From assembly GCF_963518785.1 (NCBI RefSeq), contig NZ_CAUQKJ010000016.1:1-7919 (forward strand): 7,919 nt of DNA, read 5' to 3'. A program made the translations under genes and the position numbers. Position 1 is the first letter of the stretch; each line of letters begins with the position of its first letter. Positions 1-6,663 of this stretch are shown one piece after another. The notes under the pieces are model-generated. The model made no database searches. It was given only the letters and a program-made list of their open reading frames with translations, and was not told the DNA's origin. The stretch is from an uncultured Campylobacter sp. Its GTDB lineage: Bacteria > Campylobacterota > Campylobacteria > Campylobacterales > Campylobacteraceae.

Positions 1-55
1 CTAAAATTCTAAAATTCTAAAATTCTAAAATTCTAAAATTCTAAAATTCTAAAAT
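1..55. repeat. Tandem octamer repeat CTAAAATT (six perfect copies plus a seventh matching 7 of 8 bases)
   Basis: Six head-to-tail perfect copies of CTAAAATT fill bases 1-48. A seventh unit (49-55, then A instead of T) overlaps the TAG stop codon of hpf. The array starts at the first base of the window, so its true length is unknown. Because 8 is not a multiple of 3, the array cycles through all frames, and TAA (plus strand) or TAG (minus strand) occurs in every frame. The array therefore cannot encode protein on either strand. It lies immediately 3' of hpf. Confidence 0.95.
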
Positions 56-591
56 AAGCCAAATTTACCGTCTTTACGCTTATAAAGCACACGCATTTTA
101 GCGTCCATATCATTGAAAACCAAAAACTGATCGGTGCTTTCTTTTAGCTTATTTAGTGCTTCATCAATCTCTAGCGGTTTATAAAGCTCTAGCTCAGTAG
201 GGACGATTTCATCGACCTCATCGTTTAAATTTGGCTCCTTAGAGCTGATTGCATTATCTACGGCGTTTTGTTTCATTTCGTCGCGATTTTTGTGAGAATT
301 TACCTTATCGTGGTATCTGCGAAGCACTTTTGAGGCGCGCTCGACGATGAGATCGACGGCAGCGTATAGATCTTTATCTTTTTGACGCACAACGATAGTG
401 TCTTGATGCGCTAAATTTAGTGAGAAATCCACCACAAAGCCCTTTTTGCCTTGCTTCTCGTCGGCAGAAATTACACAACGTCCCGAGATGATGTCGAGAT
501 TATATTTTTCTAGCGTCTCAAATGCGTTTTCGACATAATTTTTGATAGCTTCCGTTAGCTCAAACTGCTTACCTACGATATTTAAATTCAT
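49..591 (-). CDS. hpf: Long-form ribosome hibernation promoting factor (HPF/RaiA family)
   Basis: This 180-residue protein has the two-domain layout of long HPF, which binds 30S subunits in starvation and pairs ribosomes into inactive 100S dimers. Residues 1 to about 97 form the S30AE/RaiA domain: a start MNLNIVGKQFELTEAIKNYV, then the strand-rich segment around residues 52-72, and a helix with basic residues (RASKVLRRYHDKV). After an acidic, variable linker (about 100-133) comes the C-terminal dimerisation domain (about 136-180), with KPLEIDEA, FLVFND and the closing LYKRKDGKFGLF. The ATG is preceded by a strong AAAGGAGAG site (595-603). It is the last gene of the minus-strand run, 15 bp after the PilX-like gene, so it is probably at least partly co-transcribed with the pseudopilins. 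An internal promoter is possible, but I see no convincing one. Its stop codon lies in the first unit of the octamer repeat. The family call is firm; co-regulation is inference. Confidence 0.96.
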   Translation of the reverse strand: MNLNIVGKQFELTEAIKNYVENAFETLEKYNLDIISGRCVISADEKQGKKGFVVDFSLNLAHQDTIVVRQKDKDLYAAVDLIVERASKVLRRYHDKVNSHKNRDEMKQNAVDNAISSKEPNLNDEVDEIVPTELELYKPLEIDEALNKLKESTDQFLVFNDMDAKMRVLYKRKDGKFGLF

Positions 592-594
592 CGT

Positions 595-603
595 CTCTCC
601 TTT
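595..603 (-). promoter_or_regulatory. Ribosome binding site of hpf
   Basis: The minus strand reads AAAGGAGAG three bases before the hpf ATG, with the AGGAG core about six bases from it. It is the strongest Shine-Dalgarno match in the minus-strand run. This fixes the hpf start at base 591 and suggests efficient independent translation even if the mRNA is polycistronic. Confidence 0.75.
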
Positions 604-606
604 GCA

Positions 607-1140
607 TTATGGTTTTTGAATAGTACGCCTATGATATGTGATCTGTGGCCTTCCCATAACCGCTACATTAGATTTTACTACCACATCTACAAGCGCGGCA
701 TGACTTAAAATTCTGCCCACACTACCGTTCGCAAGACTTTCTGACGAGCCTTGCCCAAAATTACTATAAGCGACGGTATGATTGCCGGGCGCACCCAGCT
801 GTATATCGAAATATCCGAATGTCACGGTGATATCAAACATCTTTTGAGCCGGATCATTTGACGGATACTCAAGCGTAATCGTATTTAATGTAGGATTAGT
901 CGCAGCAGTAGAGCCCTTTTCCTTAAGCTCGGTAGTTAGATACTCATGCTTTTGCATAGCAAGGACGGCTAACTCCGTAGCGCTCTGAGCTAGCAGTAGC
1001 GCCTGCTCCCTGCCTTGGATATTATTGACATCGCGAGCCGTCATAGACGCGATAGATAACGCCGTAATTGCCGTAGTCGCTACAATGATGATAAAAAATA
1101 TGGCTGCTACCAGAGCAAAGCCTTTTTGCATAGTTTTCAT
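607..1140 (-). CDS. PilX/GspK-like minor pilin or pseudopilin
   Basis: This 177-residue protein has a short basic leader (MKTMQKG), a prepilin-peptidase-type G/F junction and a hydrophobic helix (about 8-30: FALVAAIFFIIIVATTAI). It lacks Glu at mature position +5, where Ala stands instead. That is typical of GspK/PilX-type minor pilins, which sit at the pilus tip. The following region, with REQALLLAQSATELAVLAMQ (43-62), resembles the PilX N-terminal helix with its alternating Gln/Ala/Glu pattern. The rest (80-177) looks like a beta-rich periplasmic head and has no cysteine. The start overlaps the upstream pseudopilin stop by one base (TAATG), implying translational coupling. A second ATG at residue 4 gives an equally good leader. 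It probably belongs to a competence or type II-like pseudopilus complex; family placement rests on the N-terminus and context. Confidence 0.8.
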   Translation of the reverse strand: MKTMQKGFALVAAIFFIIIVATTAITALSIASMTARDVNNIQGREQALLLAQSATELAVLAMQKHEYLTTELKEKGSTAATNPTLNTITLEYPSNDPAQKMFDITVTFGYFDIQLGAPGNHTVAYSNFGQGSSESLANGSVGRILSHAALVDVVVKSNVAVMGRPQITYHRRTIQKP

Positions 1141-2213
1141 TAGTACACCACCTGTGCTTTACAAACGTTTAGATCCAGCTCTGCGGGATCGAAATTTCTG
1201 CCGTCATCTCTCATACATAACTTAAGTGCAACGGCGCCGTTATCGTCCTTAAATTTAAACAAGCTCACATCCTCTGCTAGTAACGAGCTGCTAGCAGTGT
1301 TATATGAGTGCGCATCGCCTGCGACAGTACTCCATGGGCGATAGTTATATTTTAAAACTAAATCAAAATTCTTACTTAATACATTACCAGCATTATCTCT
1401 CATATATACAATACTATCCCTACCCCCTAAATCTGGAACAATCGCGTAGGCGCTATGAGCTATATAGTATTGCTCGGAGAATTCCTGTGATTTGTCGTTG
1501 TTTGGATTTAATGGATATTGGTTGATAGTAATAGTTTCGCTTTCTTTATTATTGGTACCCGTAGTACTAGGAGTGCCTACGGCGATCAGCACGCGATTGC
1601 TACCGTTCACGTCGACCTTTCTATCGTAGCCAAAGCCTATACCTACGCTAGTAGGTGAAGCATCATTCGTAACGACCCTAAAGATAACGGCAACTTGAGT
1701 ATTAGTGGACGATTTACCGTATTCCGTAGCTCTTAAATTTCCAACTATATTAGCCACTTGGGGGAAATCGCTGCCCAAGGATACCATATTGAATGTAGCT
1801 CTCGTATTTCCAATATAGCCTGCATCTTCTGTACCTGCTTTCCATTTGTCATCTCGGAGTTGAGACATCGACATGAAGCCACTCCAACCGGGAGTTCTCT
1901 TATTTATATTTCTCGTCTCTACGCTTTGTCCGATCCACTCTAATATATCGTATTTTGGATCATCTAAAGCGCTAATTGGCACAAATTGATTTGAGCTAAA
2001 TTCTCTGCCTATAGTAGAGCTTTTTATTCTATCTTCCAAGCGATTTGTTATTAGCATCATTGCATTTTGTGTTCTAGCTTCCAGCTGATTTACTGCACGT
2101 ACATGCATATAGGATTTGTAGATCTTGGTGTATAGATCAGCGCCAAACATCGAGATGATGCCTAGCACTACGATAACAAATACAAGCTCTATAAGGGTGA
2201 AACCTCTTTTCAT
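1140..2213 (-). CDS. Type II/IV prepilin-like minor pseudopilin (GspJ-like position)
   Basis: This 357-residue protein starts MKRG|FTLIELVFVIVVLGII. That is a classic class III signal with cleavage after Gly4, N-methyl-Phe+1 and Glu+5. The helix continues through about residue 50 (VRAVNQLEARTQNAMMLITNRLEDRI), as expected for the pilin stalk. The large remaining part looks like a beta-rich periplasmic head. Two cysteines near the C-terminus (C333, C351) could form a stabilising disulfide, as is common in pilin-like D-loops. An AGGAG site overlaps the preceding gene's TAG stop, and only 9 bp separate the two genes. It is much larger than a major pseudopilin, which fits a minor subunit such as GspJ, but the head is not recognisable by eye. 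In C. jejuni the competence gene ctsT lies near lon, from memory, so a role in DNA uptake is a reasonable inference, not shown. Confidence 0.88.
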   Translation of the reverse strand: MKRGFTLIELVFVIVVLGIISMFGADLYTKIYKSYMHVRAVNQLEARTQNAMMLITNRLEDRIKSSTIGREFSSNQFVPISALDDPKYDILEWIGQSVETRNINKRTPGWSGFMSMSQLRDDKWKAGTEDAGYIGNTRATFNMVSLGSDFPQVANIVGNLRATEYGKSSTNTQVAVIFRVVTNDASPTSVGIGFGYDRKVDVNGSNRVLIAVGTPSTTGTNNKESETITINQYPLNPNNDKSQEFSEQYYIAHSAYAIVPDLGGRDSIVYMRDNAGNVLSKNFDLVLKYNYRPWSTVAGDAHSYNTASSSLLAEDVSLFKFKDDNGAVALKLCMRDDGRNFDPAELDLNVCKAQVVY

Positions 2214-2222
2214 CTCGCGCTC

Positions 2223-2978
2223 CTATCGGGAATATCGTCTAGTGACGGCTGTCTGAACGCCAACACCGATATTAGATAAAAACGCTTTTAAAACTACTGA
2301 TTTGGCAGTACCATCTTTAGCTACGGCATCGTTTAGATCCGTGGCGGCAACCCTAACCATCTTTATATTGGTAGGGGAGCCATTGGCTGGTTGATCACTA
2401 AGGGTTCCGTTTATATCGGTACCCTTAGCATAATCTTCTGCAGTAAAAGGCTCTGCTACATAATCTACGTCGACATTAATTCCAGTATTAAGAATAAAAT
2501 CACCCTTACTACTAGAGCCCACTAAATCACCAACCGTTATATTGGTCGTAAACTTGTCGTAGTCGTCGATATCATTATAACTACCGACTCCGAAAGAAAT
2601 TCTATTATCTCCTTTGCCGAATTGCCCTTTCGTAGCCGGAGCTTGAGTGCTGACCTCGCGCTTACTAGCTTCATCTAAAATTCCCGGTCTAGCTTCCATA
2701 GTGCTATTATCCGGTAACTTTATCGACGGATTTACCGATAAAATTCTTTTCATGCAGCCGGTATCGCCTCCGCAGCTAGCATCTGCTGCGTATGCGCTAT
2801 CCCACTGCGCTTTAGATATACGAGACATAAAAGCTTTAGCGTTATATACGAGCTCCTCTTTGATCGCAAGGGCATTTAGCTCGGTCGTCTGCGCGACGAT
2901 ACGCGGGATCGCCATCGTCGTGATCGCCAAAATCACGATAGTAAAGATCAGCTCGATTAGAGTAAAACCTTTTTTCAT
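2223..2978 (-). CDS. Type II/IV prepilin-like pseudopilin (first gene of the pseudopilin operon)
   Basis: The chosen start gives a 251-residue protein beginning MKKG|FTLIELIFTIVILAI, the canonical prepilin leader with Glu+5 and a hydrophobic assembly helix. A longer open frame extends to 3020 but begins with TTG and adds 14 residues that would spoil the leader. The ATG at 2978 also has an AAAGGA site six bases upstream, so I chose it. The helix runs to about residue 50. A close cysteine pair (C69, C75, in CGGDTGC) may form a small disulfide loop. The head is rich in Asp, Gly, Thr and Asn. It lies 9 bp upstream of the second pseudopilin gene and is the first gene after the divergent promoter region. 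It is likely inserted in the inner membrane and processed by a prepilin peptidase, which is not in the window. Whether it is the main or a minor subunit cannot be told. Confidence 0.88.
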   Translation of the reverse strand: MKKGFTLIELIFTIVILAITTMAIPRIVAQTTELNALAIKEELVYNAKAFMSRISKAQWDSAYAADASCGGDTGCMKRILSVNPSIKLPDNSTMEARPGILDEASKREVSTQAPATKGQFGKGDNRISFGVGSYNDIDDYDKFTTNITVGDLVGSSSKGDFILNTGINVDVDYVAEPFTAEDYAKGTDINGTLSDQPANGSPTNIKMVRVAATDLNDAVAKDGTAKSVVLKAFLSNIGVGVQTAVTRRYSR

Positions 2979-2984
2979 CTTACA

Positions 2985-2990
2985 TCCTTT
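2985..2990 (-). promoter_or_regulatory. Ribosome binding site that decides the start of the first pseudopilin
   Basis: The minus strand reads AAAGGA six bases before the ATG at 2978. This ATG gives an exact class III prepilin leader (MKKG|FTLIE), whereas the upstream TTG at 3020 does not. Confidence 0.8.
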
Positions 2991-3013
2991 CTTTAAAATT
3001 TTGAAATTACGGA

Positions 3014-3034
3014 AACGCAAACTTACTCTGCGTT
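3014..3034. repeat. Small inverted repeat in the pseudopilin leader
   Basis: AACGCA (3014-3019) and TGCGTT (3029-3034) are perfect inverted arms of 6 bp around a 9-base loop. They lie between the proposed minus-strand -10 box and the first pseudopilin ATG, so they would form a hairpin in the 5' untranslated RNA. This could be a weak leader structure or an operator-like site, and it could also be chance. Confidence 0.35.
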
Positions 3035-3044
3035 ATCGGCGCTA

Positions 3045-3050
3045 ATTATA
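3045..3050 (-). promoter_or_regulatory. Candidate sigma-70 -10 box for the pseudopilin-hpf operon
   Basis: The minus strand carries a perfect TATAAT in the context AGTATAATTA. It lies about 67 bases upstream of the first pseudopilin ATG, in the 252-bp divergent region. The sequence upstream is AT-rich, as in epsilonproteobacterial promoters, which typically lack a conserved -35 box. It is the best promoter match on this strand of the intergenic region. Confidence 0.5.
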
Positions 3051-3192
3051 CTATTGTTAAACTTAAATTTAGAATTTATCGCGTAAATTTTTTCGGTTTA
3101 CAAAAATTTTTAAGCCCAAACGCACAAAATTTTTAAAGAAATTCCATTTTTAAATTTGGACGCGGAATTTAAGCTTGCATTTACTCAAAGAC

Positions 3193-3198
3193 TATAAA
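3193..3198 (+). promoter_or_regulatory. Candidate -10 box for bamD-lon
   Basis: TATAAA (context ACTATAAAAT) lies 32 bases before the bamD ATG. A TTGCAT sits upstream at 3175-3180, but the spacing is too short for a classical -35. The rest of the divergent region is AT-rich with runs of AAATTT and AAAATTTTT. It is a plausible promoter, weaker by eye than the one on the opposite strand. Confidence 0.4.
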
Positions 3199-3230
3199 AT
3201 TACGAGCTAAATAAATTCCAAGGATTTTTT

Positions 3231-3878
3231 ATGACAAATCTAAGTAAAATTCTATCCGCTCTCCTATTTATCGCGTTTATCGGCGGTTGCAGCGGCAAGG
3301 GCGACGGCGAGATTTTTAATCTAAGCCCTGAGGCATGGTATTCTAAAATTTTAGAAGATATCAATAACGCCAGCATGGAGGATGCCGAGAAGCATTACAC
3401 TAGCTTTTCTAGCGAACACATCGCTTCGCCGCTGCTTGAGGAGATGACACTCATTATGGCGTGGGCTTTTGTGGAGGATGAAAACTACGAGAAAGCAAAC
3501 AAATACCTAGACGAATACATCCGCCTCTACGGCACGACGCAAAAGATCGAATACGCGAGATTTCTAAAGATCAGAGCAAATTTCGACTCCTTTAGCCGCC
3601 CAAATCGCAACCAAAAGCTAATGCTAAACAGCATCGACGAAATTCGAAAATTTATAGCTGAATATCCGCAGAGCGAGTATCGTCCACTACTTGAGACGAT
3701 GCTAACAAAGCTACGCCTTGCCGAGCATCAGCTAAATATCGACATAAAAGACCTTTACCAGCGCACCGACCGCGAAAGTTCTGCCAAAATTTACGAGCAG
3801 CGCATCGAAGAATCCCCGCTAAACGGCACCGACGTAATCAAACCGCGCTCGCCTTGGTATCGCGCGATTTTTGAGTAG
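3231..3878 (+). CDS. bamD: Outer membrane protein assembly lipoprotein BamD
   Basis: This 215-residue lipoprotein has a signal peptide (1-19) ending in the lipobox IGGC, with the acylated Cys at residue 20. After SPEAWYSKI the protein is almost entirely helical, in TPR-like pairs. Examples are the segment with ASPLLEEMTLIMAWAFVEDE followed by NYEKANKYLDEYIRLYG, and DEIRKFIAEYPQSEYRPLLE, whose 'F...YPxS' pattern is typical of BamD (YfiO) repeats. Length agrees with the family. BamD is the essential partner of BamA in inserting beta-barrels in the outer membrane, acting from its periplasmic face. An AGGA site sits six bases before the ATG. The gene is followed directly by lon, whose Shine-Dalgarno overlaps the bamD stop. 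The bamD-lon order is, from memory, conserved in Campylobacter, which supports the call. Confidence 0.93.
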   Translation: MTNLSKILSALLFIAFIGGCSGKGDGEIFNLSPEAWYSKILEDINNASMEDAEKHYTSFSSEHIASPLLEEMTLIMAWAFVEDENYEKANKYLDEYIRLYGTTQKIEYARFLKIRANFDSFSRPNRNQKLMLNSIDEIRKFIAEYPQSEYRPLLETMLTKLRLAEHQLNIDIKDLYQRTDRESSAKIYEQRIEESPLNGTDVIKPRSPWYRAIFE

Positions 3879-3884
3879 GAGGAG
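3877..3884 (+). promoter_or_regulatory. Strong ribosome binding site of lon, overlapping the bamD stop
   Basis: AGGAGGAG overlaps the TAG stop of bamD. From the AGGAGG core there are four bases to the ATG at 3887 and thirteen to a second in-frame ATG at 3896. The first is slightly close and the second slightly far, so the Lon N-terminus could be three residues shorter than given. The overlap argues for translational coupling of the two genes. Confidence 0.7.
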
Positions 3885-3886
3885 CG

Positions 3887-6397
3887 ATGCAACTGATGCA
3901 AAATACAACCTTCCCTAGCGATCTGCCTATCATCGTCGAGGACGAGCTATTTTTATATCCGTTTATGATAGCGCCCCTTTTCATCGGCGACGAGCATAAC
4001 AAAAAGGCTCTCGATCTAGCCGCCAAAAACGAATCTATGATAATGGTCGTAAGCTCAAAGTCGGAATTTAGCGGCGATAGAAGCTTCGGCGGTATCTATA
4101 ACGCAGGCGTCGTGGGCTCTGTGATGAGAACCGTGCCGCTTCCCGACGGTCGGGTTAAAATTTTATTTCAAGGCGCACTAAAAGGTAAAATCGTAAAAGA
4201 AATTTCGCAAGATCCGCTAATCGCCACCGTAGATATCATCCATGACGAGCGCGGCAATGACCAAAAATTAGACGCGCTTGTAAGCGTGCTGAAAGAAAAA
4301 ACTAAGACGCTTAGCACGCTCACGCATTTTTTCCCGAACGATCTGCTAAAAACCATCGACGACGGCACCGACGCCGCGCGCGTCTGCGATCTGATTTTAA
4401 GCGCACTGCGGCTAAAAAAGCAGGTAGCCTACTCGTTTTTTACCGAGAGCAACTTGCAAAAGCGCCTTTTCAACCTCATCAACTACATCTCCGACGAGAT
4501 CGAAGCGCAGAGGCTCGAAAAGGAGATCAAAAGCAAGGTTCATTCCAAGATCGATAAGACAAACAAAGAGTATTTTTTAAAAGAGCAGCTCAAACAGATC
4601 CAAAAGGAGCTAGGCGGCGACGCCGATCGCGATGTCGAGATCGAGGAGTACCGCAAAAAGCTGGAAGCCAAAAAGCCCTATTTGGGCGAGGATGCCTACA
4701 AAGAGATCAAAAAGCAGATCGATAAATTTGCCCGCCTCCATCCGGACAGCGCCGATGCGGGGCTAGTGCAGAGCTATCTGGACTGGGTTTTGGAGGTACC
4801 TTTTGAAAAGACCGCCAAGCATAAGATGTCCATCGAGGGCGTCACCGCGCAGCTAAACAAAGACCATCACTCCCTGAAAAAGCCCAAGGCGCGTATCGAG
4901 GAGTATTTCGCGCTAAAGCAGCTTTTAGAGCTTCGCGGCACAAGCGGCAAGAAGAGCAAAGAGGACGGTAAAAACGGCGGCGCGATCTTGTGCTTCTACG
5001 GCCCTCCCGGCGTAGGCAAGACGAGCCTTGCAAACTCCATTGCGACCGCGCTTAAGCGCAAACTCATCCGCATCGCTTTGGGCGGGCTTGAGGACGTAAA
5101 CGAGCTGCGCGGACACCGCCGCACCTACATCGGCGCAATGCCGGGCCGTATCGTGCAAGGCCTCATCGAGGCAAATCAGATGAACCCCGTCATCGTGCTT
5201 GATGAGATCGATAAAATTTCAAGCTCATACAAGGGCGATCCGACGGCGGTTCTGCTTGAAATTTTAGACCCCGAGCAAAACTCGAGCTTTAGGGATTACT
5301 ATCTAAATTTCAACATCGATCTTAGCAAGATCATCTTTATCGCCACGGCGAACGACGTATCTCTCATACCTGCGCCGCTGCGCGATAGGATGGAGTTTAT
5401 CGAGCTTAGCTCATACACGCCGCAGGAGAAATTTCAGATCGCTAAGGACTATCTGATCCCTCAGGAGCTGCAGCGCCATGGCTTAAAATCCGCCGACGTA
5501 GCGATCAACCCCGCCGCCCTTTCCGAGATCATCGAAGAGTACACGCGCGAAAGCGGCGTGCGAAACCTGCGCCGCCAGATCGCTGCGATCTTCCGCAAGG
5601 TCGCGGTTAAAATTTTAAAGGACAAAGAGTTTAAAAAAATCGTCGTTACGACGAAAAATTTAAGCGAATTTCTAAATAAAAAGGTTTTCGAGATCGACGA
5701 GGTCGAAAAATGCGATCAAATCGGCATCGTAAACGGGCTTGCGTGGACTGCGGTAGGCGGCGACGTGCTCAAGATCGAAGCGGTCAAGATCAAAGGCAAG
5801 GGCGCGATGACGATCACGGGCCAGCTCGGCGACGTGATGAAAGAATCCGCGCAGATCGCCTTTAGCGTCGTAAAGGTGCTGATCGACGAGGGCAAGCTAC
5901 AAGCGGGGCAAGACGCGGACAGGGGCGCGGCAAAAGCCTCACGCGGCGGCAAAAACTCCGCATTGCGCGCAAATAGCGGCGCATCTAAAAGTCCTGCGGC
6001 AGCGCAAAATTTAGGCGCAGAGGGAAATTCTGAAAGCTCGGAGCAGATTTATAATAAATTCGACCTTCACATCCACGTGCCCGAGGGTGCGACGCCGAAG
6101 GACGGACCGAGCGCGGGCATCACGATGAGCACGGCGATCGCGTCGATTTTAAGCGAGCGCAAAGTGCGCGCGGATCTTGCGATGACGGGCGAGATCACGC
6201 TAAGCGGCAAGGTGCTGCCGATTGGCGGACTCAAAGAGAAACTCATCGCCGCGCACAAAGCCAAAATCGCCGAGGTTTTGATCCCGCGCAAAAACTATGA
6301 GCGCGACCTGGCGGAGATCCCTGACGAGGTCAAAAACGATCTGAAAATAACGCCGGTAGAGCGGATCGAAGAGGTGCTGAAGCTGGCGCTAGTCTAA
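3887..6397 (+). CDS. lon: ATP-dependent protease Lon (LonA type)
   Basis: This 836-residue enzyme is an ATP-dependent serine protease that degrades misfolded and regulatory proteins in the cytoplasm. The N-terminal substrate domain covers about 1-200 (LPIIVEDELFLYPFMIAPLFI). A coiled helical region with YFLKEQLKQIQKELG follows. The AAA+ module has Walker A GPPGVGKT (372-379), Walker B VIVLDEID (435-442), sensor-1 Asn489 in ATAND, arginine finger R501 in LRDRME, and sensor-2 R559 in SGVRNLRRQ. The protease domain has catalytic Ser742 (DGPSAG) and Lys785 (GGLKEK), 43 residues apart as in E. coli Lon. All key residues are present, so it should be active. A low-complexity insert of about 48 residues (672-719), rich in Ala, Ser, Gly, Asn and Lys, makes it longer than most Lon proteins. 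It is the second gene of a bamD-lon operon. I see no CIRCE/HAIR-like repeat upstream. Confidence 0.98.
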   Translation: MQLMQNTTFPSDLPIIVEDELFLYPFMIAPLFIGDEHNKKALDLAAKNESMIMVVSSKSEFSGDRSFGGIYNAGVVGSVMRTVPLPDGRVKILFQGALKGKIVKEISQDPLIATVDIIHDERGNDQKLDALVSVLKEKTKTLSTLTHFFPNDLLKTIDDGTDAARVCDLILSALRLKKQVAYSFFTESNLQKRLFNLINYISDEIEAQRLEKEIKSKVHSKIDKTNKEYFLKEQLKQIQKELGGDADRDVEIEEYRKKLEAKKPYLGEDAYKEIKKQIDKFARLHPDSADAGLVQSYLDWVLEVPFEKTAKHKMSIEGVTAQLNKDHHSLKKPKARIEEYFALKQLLELRGTSGKKSKEDGKNGGAILCFYGPPGVGKTSLANSIATALKRKLIRIALGGLEDVNELRGHRRTYIGAMPGRIVQGLIEANQMNPVIVLDEIDKISSSYKGDPTAVLLEILDPEQNSSFRDYYLNFNIDLSKIIFIATANDVSLIPAPLRDRMEFIELSSYTPQEKFQIAKDYLIPQELQRHGLKSADVAINPAALSEIIEEYTRESGVRNLRRQIAAIFRKVAVKILKDKEFKKIVVTTKNLSEFLNKKVFEIDEVEKCDQIGIVNGLAWTAVGGDVLKIEAVKIKGKGAMTITGQLGDVMKESAQIAFSVVKVLIDEGKLQAGQDADRGAAKASRGGKNSALRANSGASKSPAAAQNLGAEGNSESSEQIYNKFDLHIHVPEGATPKDGPSAGITMSTAIASILSERKVRADLAMTGEITLSGKVLPIGGLKEKLIAAHKAKIAEVLIPRKNYERDLAEIPDEVKNDLKITPVERIEEVLKLALV
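5900..6043 (+). other. Low-complexity insert within lon (Lon residues about 672-719)
   Basis: The stretch between conserved VKVLIDEGKL and IYNKFDLHIHVPEG is made almost only of Ala, Ser, Gly, Asn, Lys, Gln and a few charged residues. In E. coli Lon the same junction is a short linker (around GINPDFYEK). The reading frame stays intact and both flanks are well conserved, so this is a surface loop extension and not a frameshift. It sits about 23 residues before the catalytic Ser742, at the entry to the proteolytic half. Confidence 0.8.
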
Positions 6398-6422
6398 ATT
6401 TAAAGCGCCGTTTTAAATTTAG
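6394..6422. repeat. 11-bp perfect inverted repeat spanning the lon stop codon
   Basis: CTAAATTTAAA (6394-6404) and TTTAAATTTAG (6412-6422) are perfect inverted arms around a 7-base GC-rich loop. The left arm contains the lon TAA stop. No T-run follows, so it is not a textbook intrinsic terminator, but the hairpin could mark or protect the 3' end of the bamD-lon mRNA. The arms are entirely A/T apart from the outer C-G pair, giving modest stability. Confidence 0.6.
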
Positions 6423-6663
6423 CCGCTTTAGCCGCGCGCTTCGGCGGAATTTTAAAATATTTGTAGCGGCGTTAAATTTTATTGCGCAACTGGACATTGA
6501 CGTGCTTGCGGCAAGATTTCTTGTAACGATGTGGCGAACATAAAATTTCGTAGAATTTCGCATACGCGCGATCGCGTAATGCTGTAAAATTTTATGACCG
6601 TTTAAAATTCAGCTCCGCTTCTAGCGCAAAATTTTATGAAATTTACCTCGCAAAAGGAATAAA
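6398..6663. other. Gene-free stretch between lon and the restriction operon
   Basis: I find no convincing coding sequence on either strand in these 266 bases. A minus-strand frame (6563-6330) runs through and into the lon 3' end but looks like a shadow of it. Visible content: the inverted repeat at the lon stop, a tandem pair of the 9-mer TTTAGCCGC (6418-6435), a small GC hairpin GCCG/CGGC near 6431-6445, and two copies of AAAATTTTATGA (6586-6597 and 6628-6639). There is also a TAAAAT (6585-6590), preceded by TG, that could act as a -10 box for the plus-strand genes to the right. Confidence 0.6.
6585..6590 (+). promoter_or_regulatory. Candidate -10 box upstream of the GyrI-like remnant and restriction operon
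   Basis: TAAAAT preceded directly by TG lies about 74 bases before the ATG at 6664. It is the best -10 match in the stretch, but AAAAT words are common here, so confidence is low. If real, it would be the promoter of the old GyrI-like gene, now driving the HARE-DpnD-DpnII genes. Confidence 0.3.

Noticed and set aside
1..55. CRISPR array or coding phase-variation repeat
   Set aside because: The 8-base units are directly adjacent with no spacers, and every reading frame on both strands meets a stop.
1025..1943. Plus-strand frames opposite the pseudopilin genes
   Set aside because: They lie antisense to genes with clear prepilin leaders and ribosome sites, and show no motif of their own.
2979..3020. 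N-terminal extension of the first pseudopilin by 14 residues
   Set aside because: It would begin with TTG and place a basic stretch before an already perfect prepilin leader; the ATG at 2978 has its own ribosome site.
4842..5158. Overlapping minus-strand open frames inside lon
   Set aside because: They are long only because lon is GC-rich there; their translations are Arg/Ala-rich with no domain, and lon is clearly the real gene.
6423..6460. Intrinsic terminator for lon at the GCCG/CGGC hairpin
   Set aside because: The stem is only about four base pairs and is followed by AATTTTAAAAT, not a T-run, so the call is not supported.
6330..6563. Minus-strand frame of 77 codons running from the lon 3' end into the gap
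   Set aside because: Arg/Lys/Ala-rich product without recognisable features, no good ribosome site, and half of it overlaps the conserved lon end.
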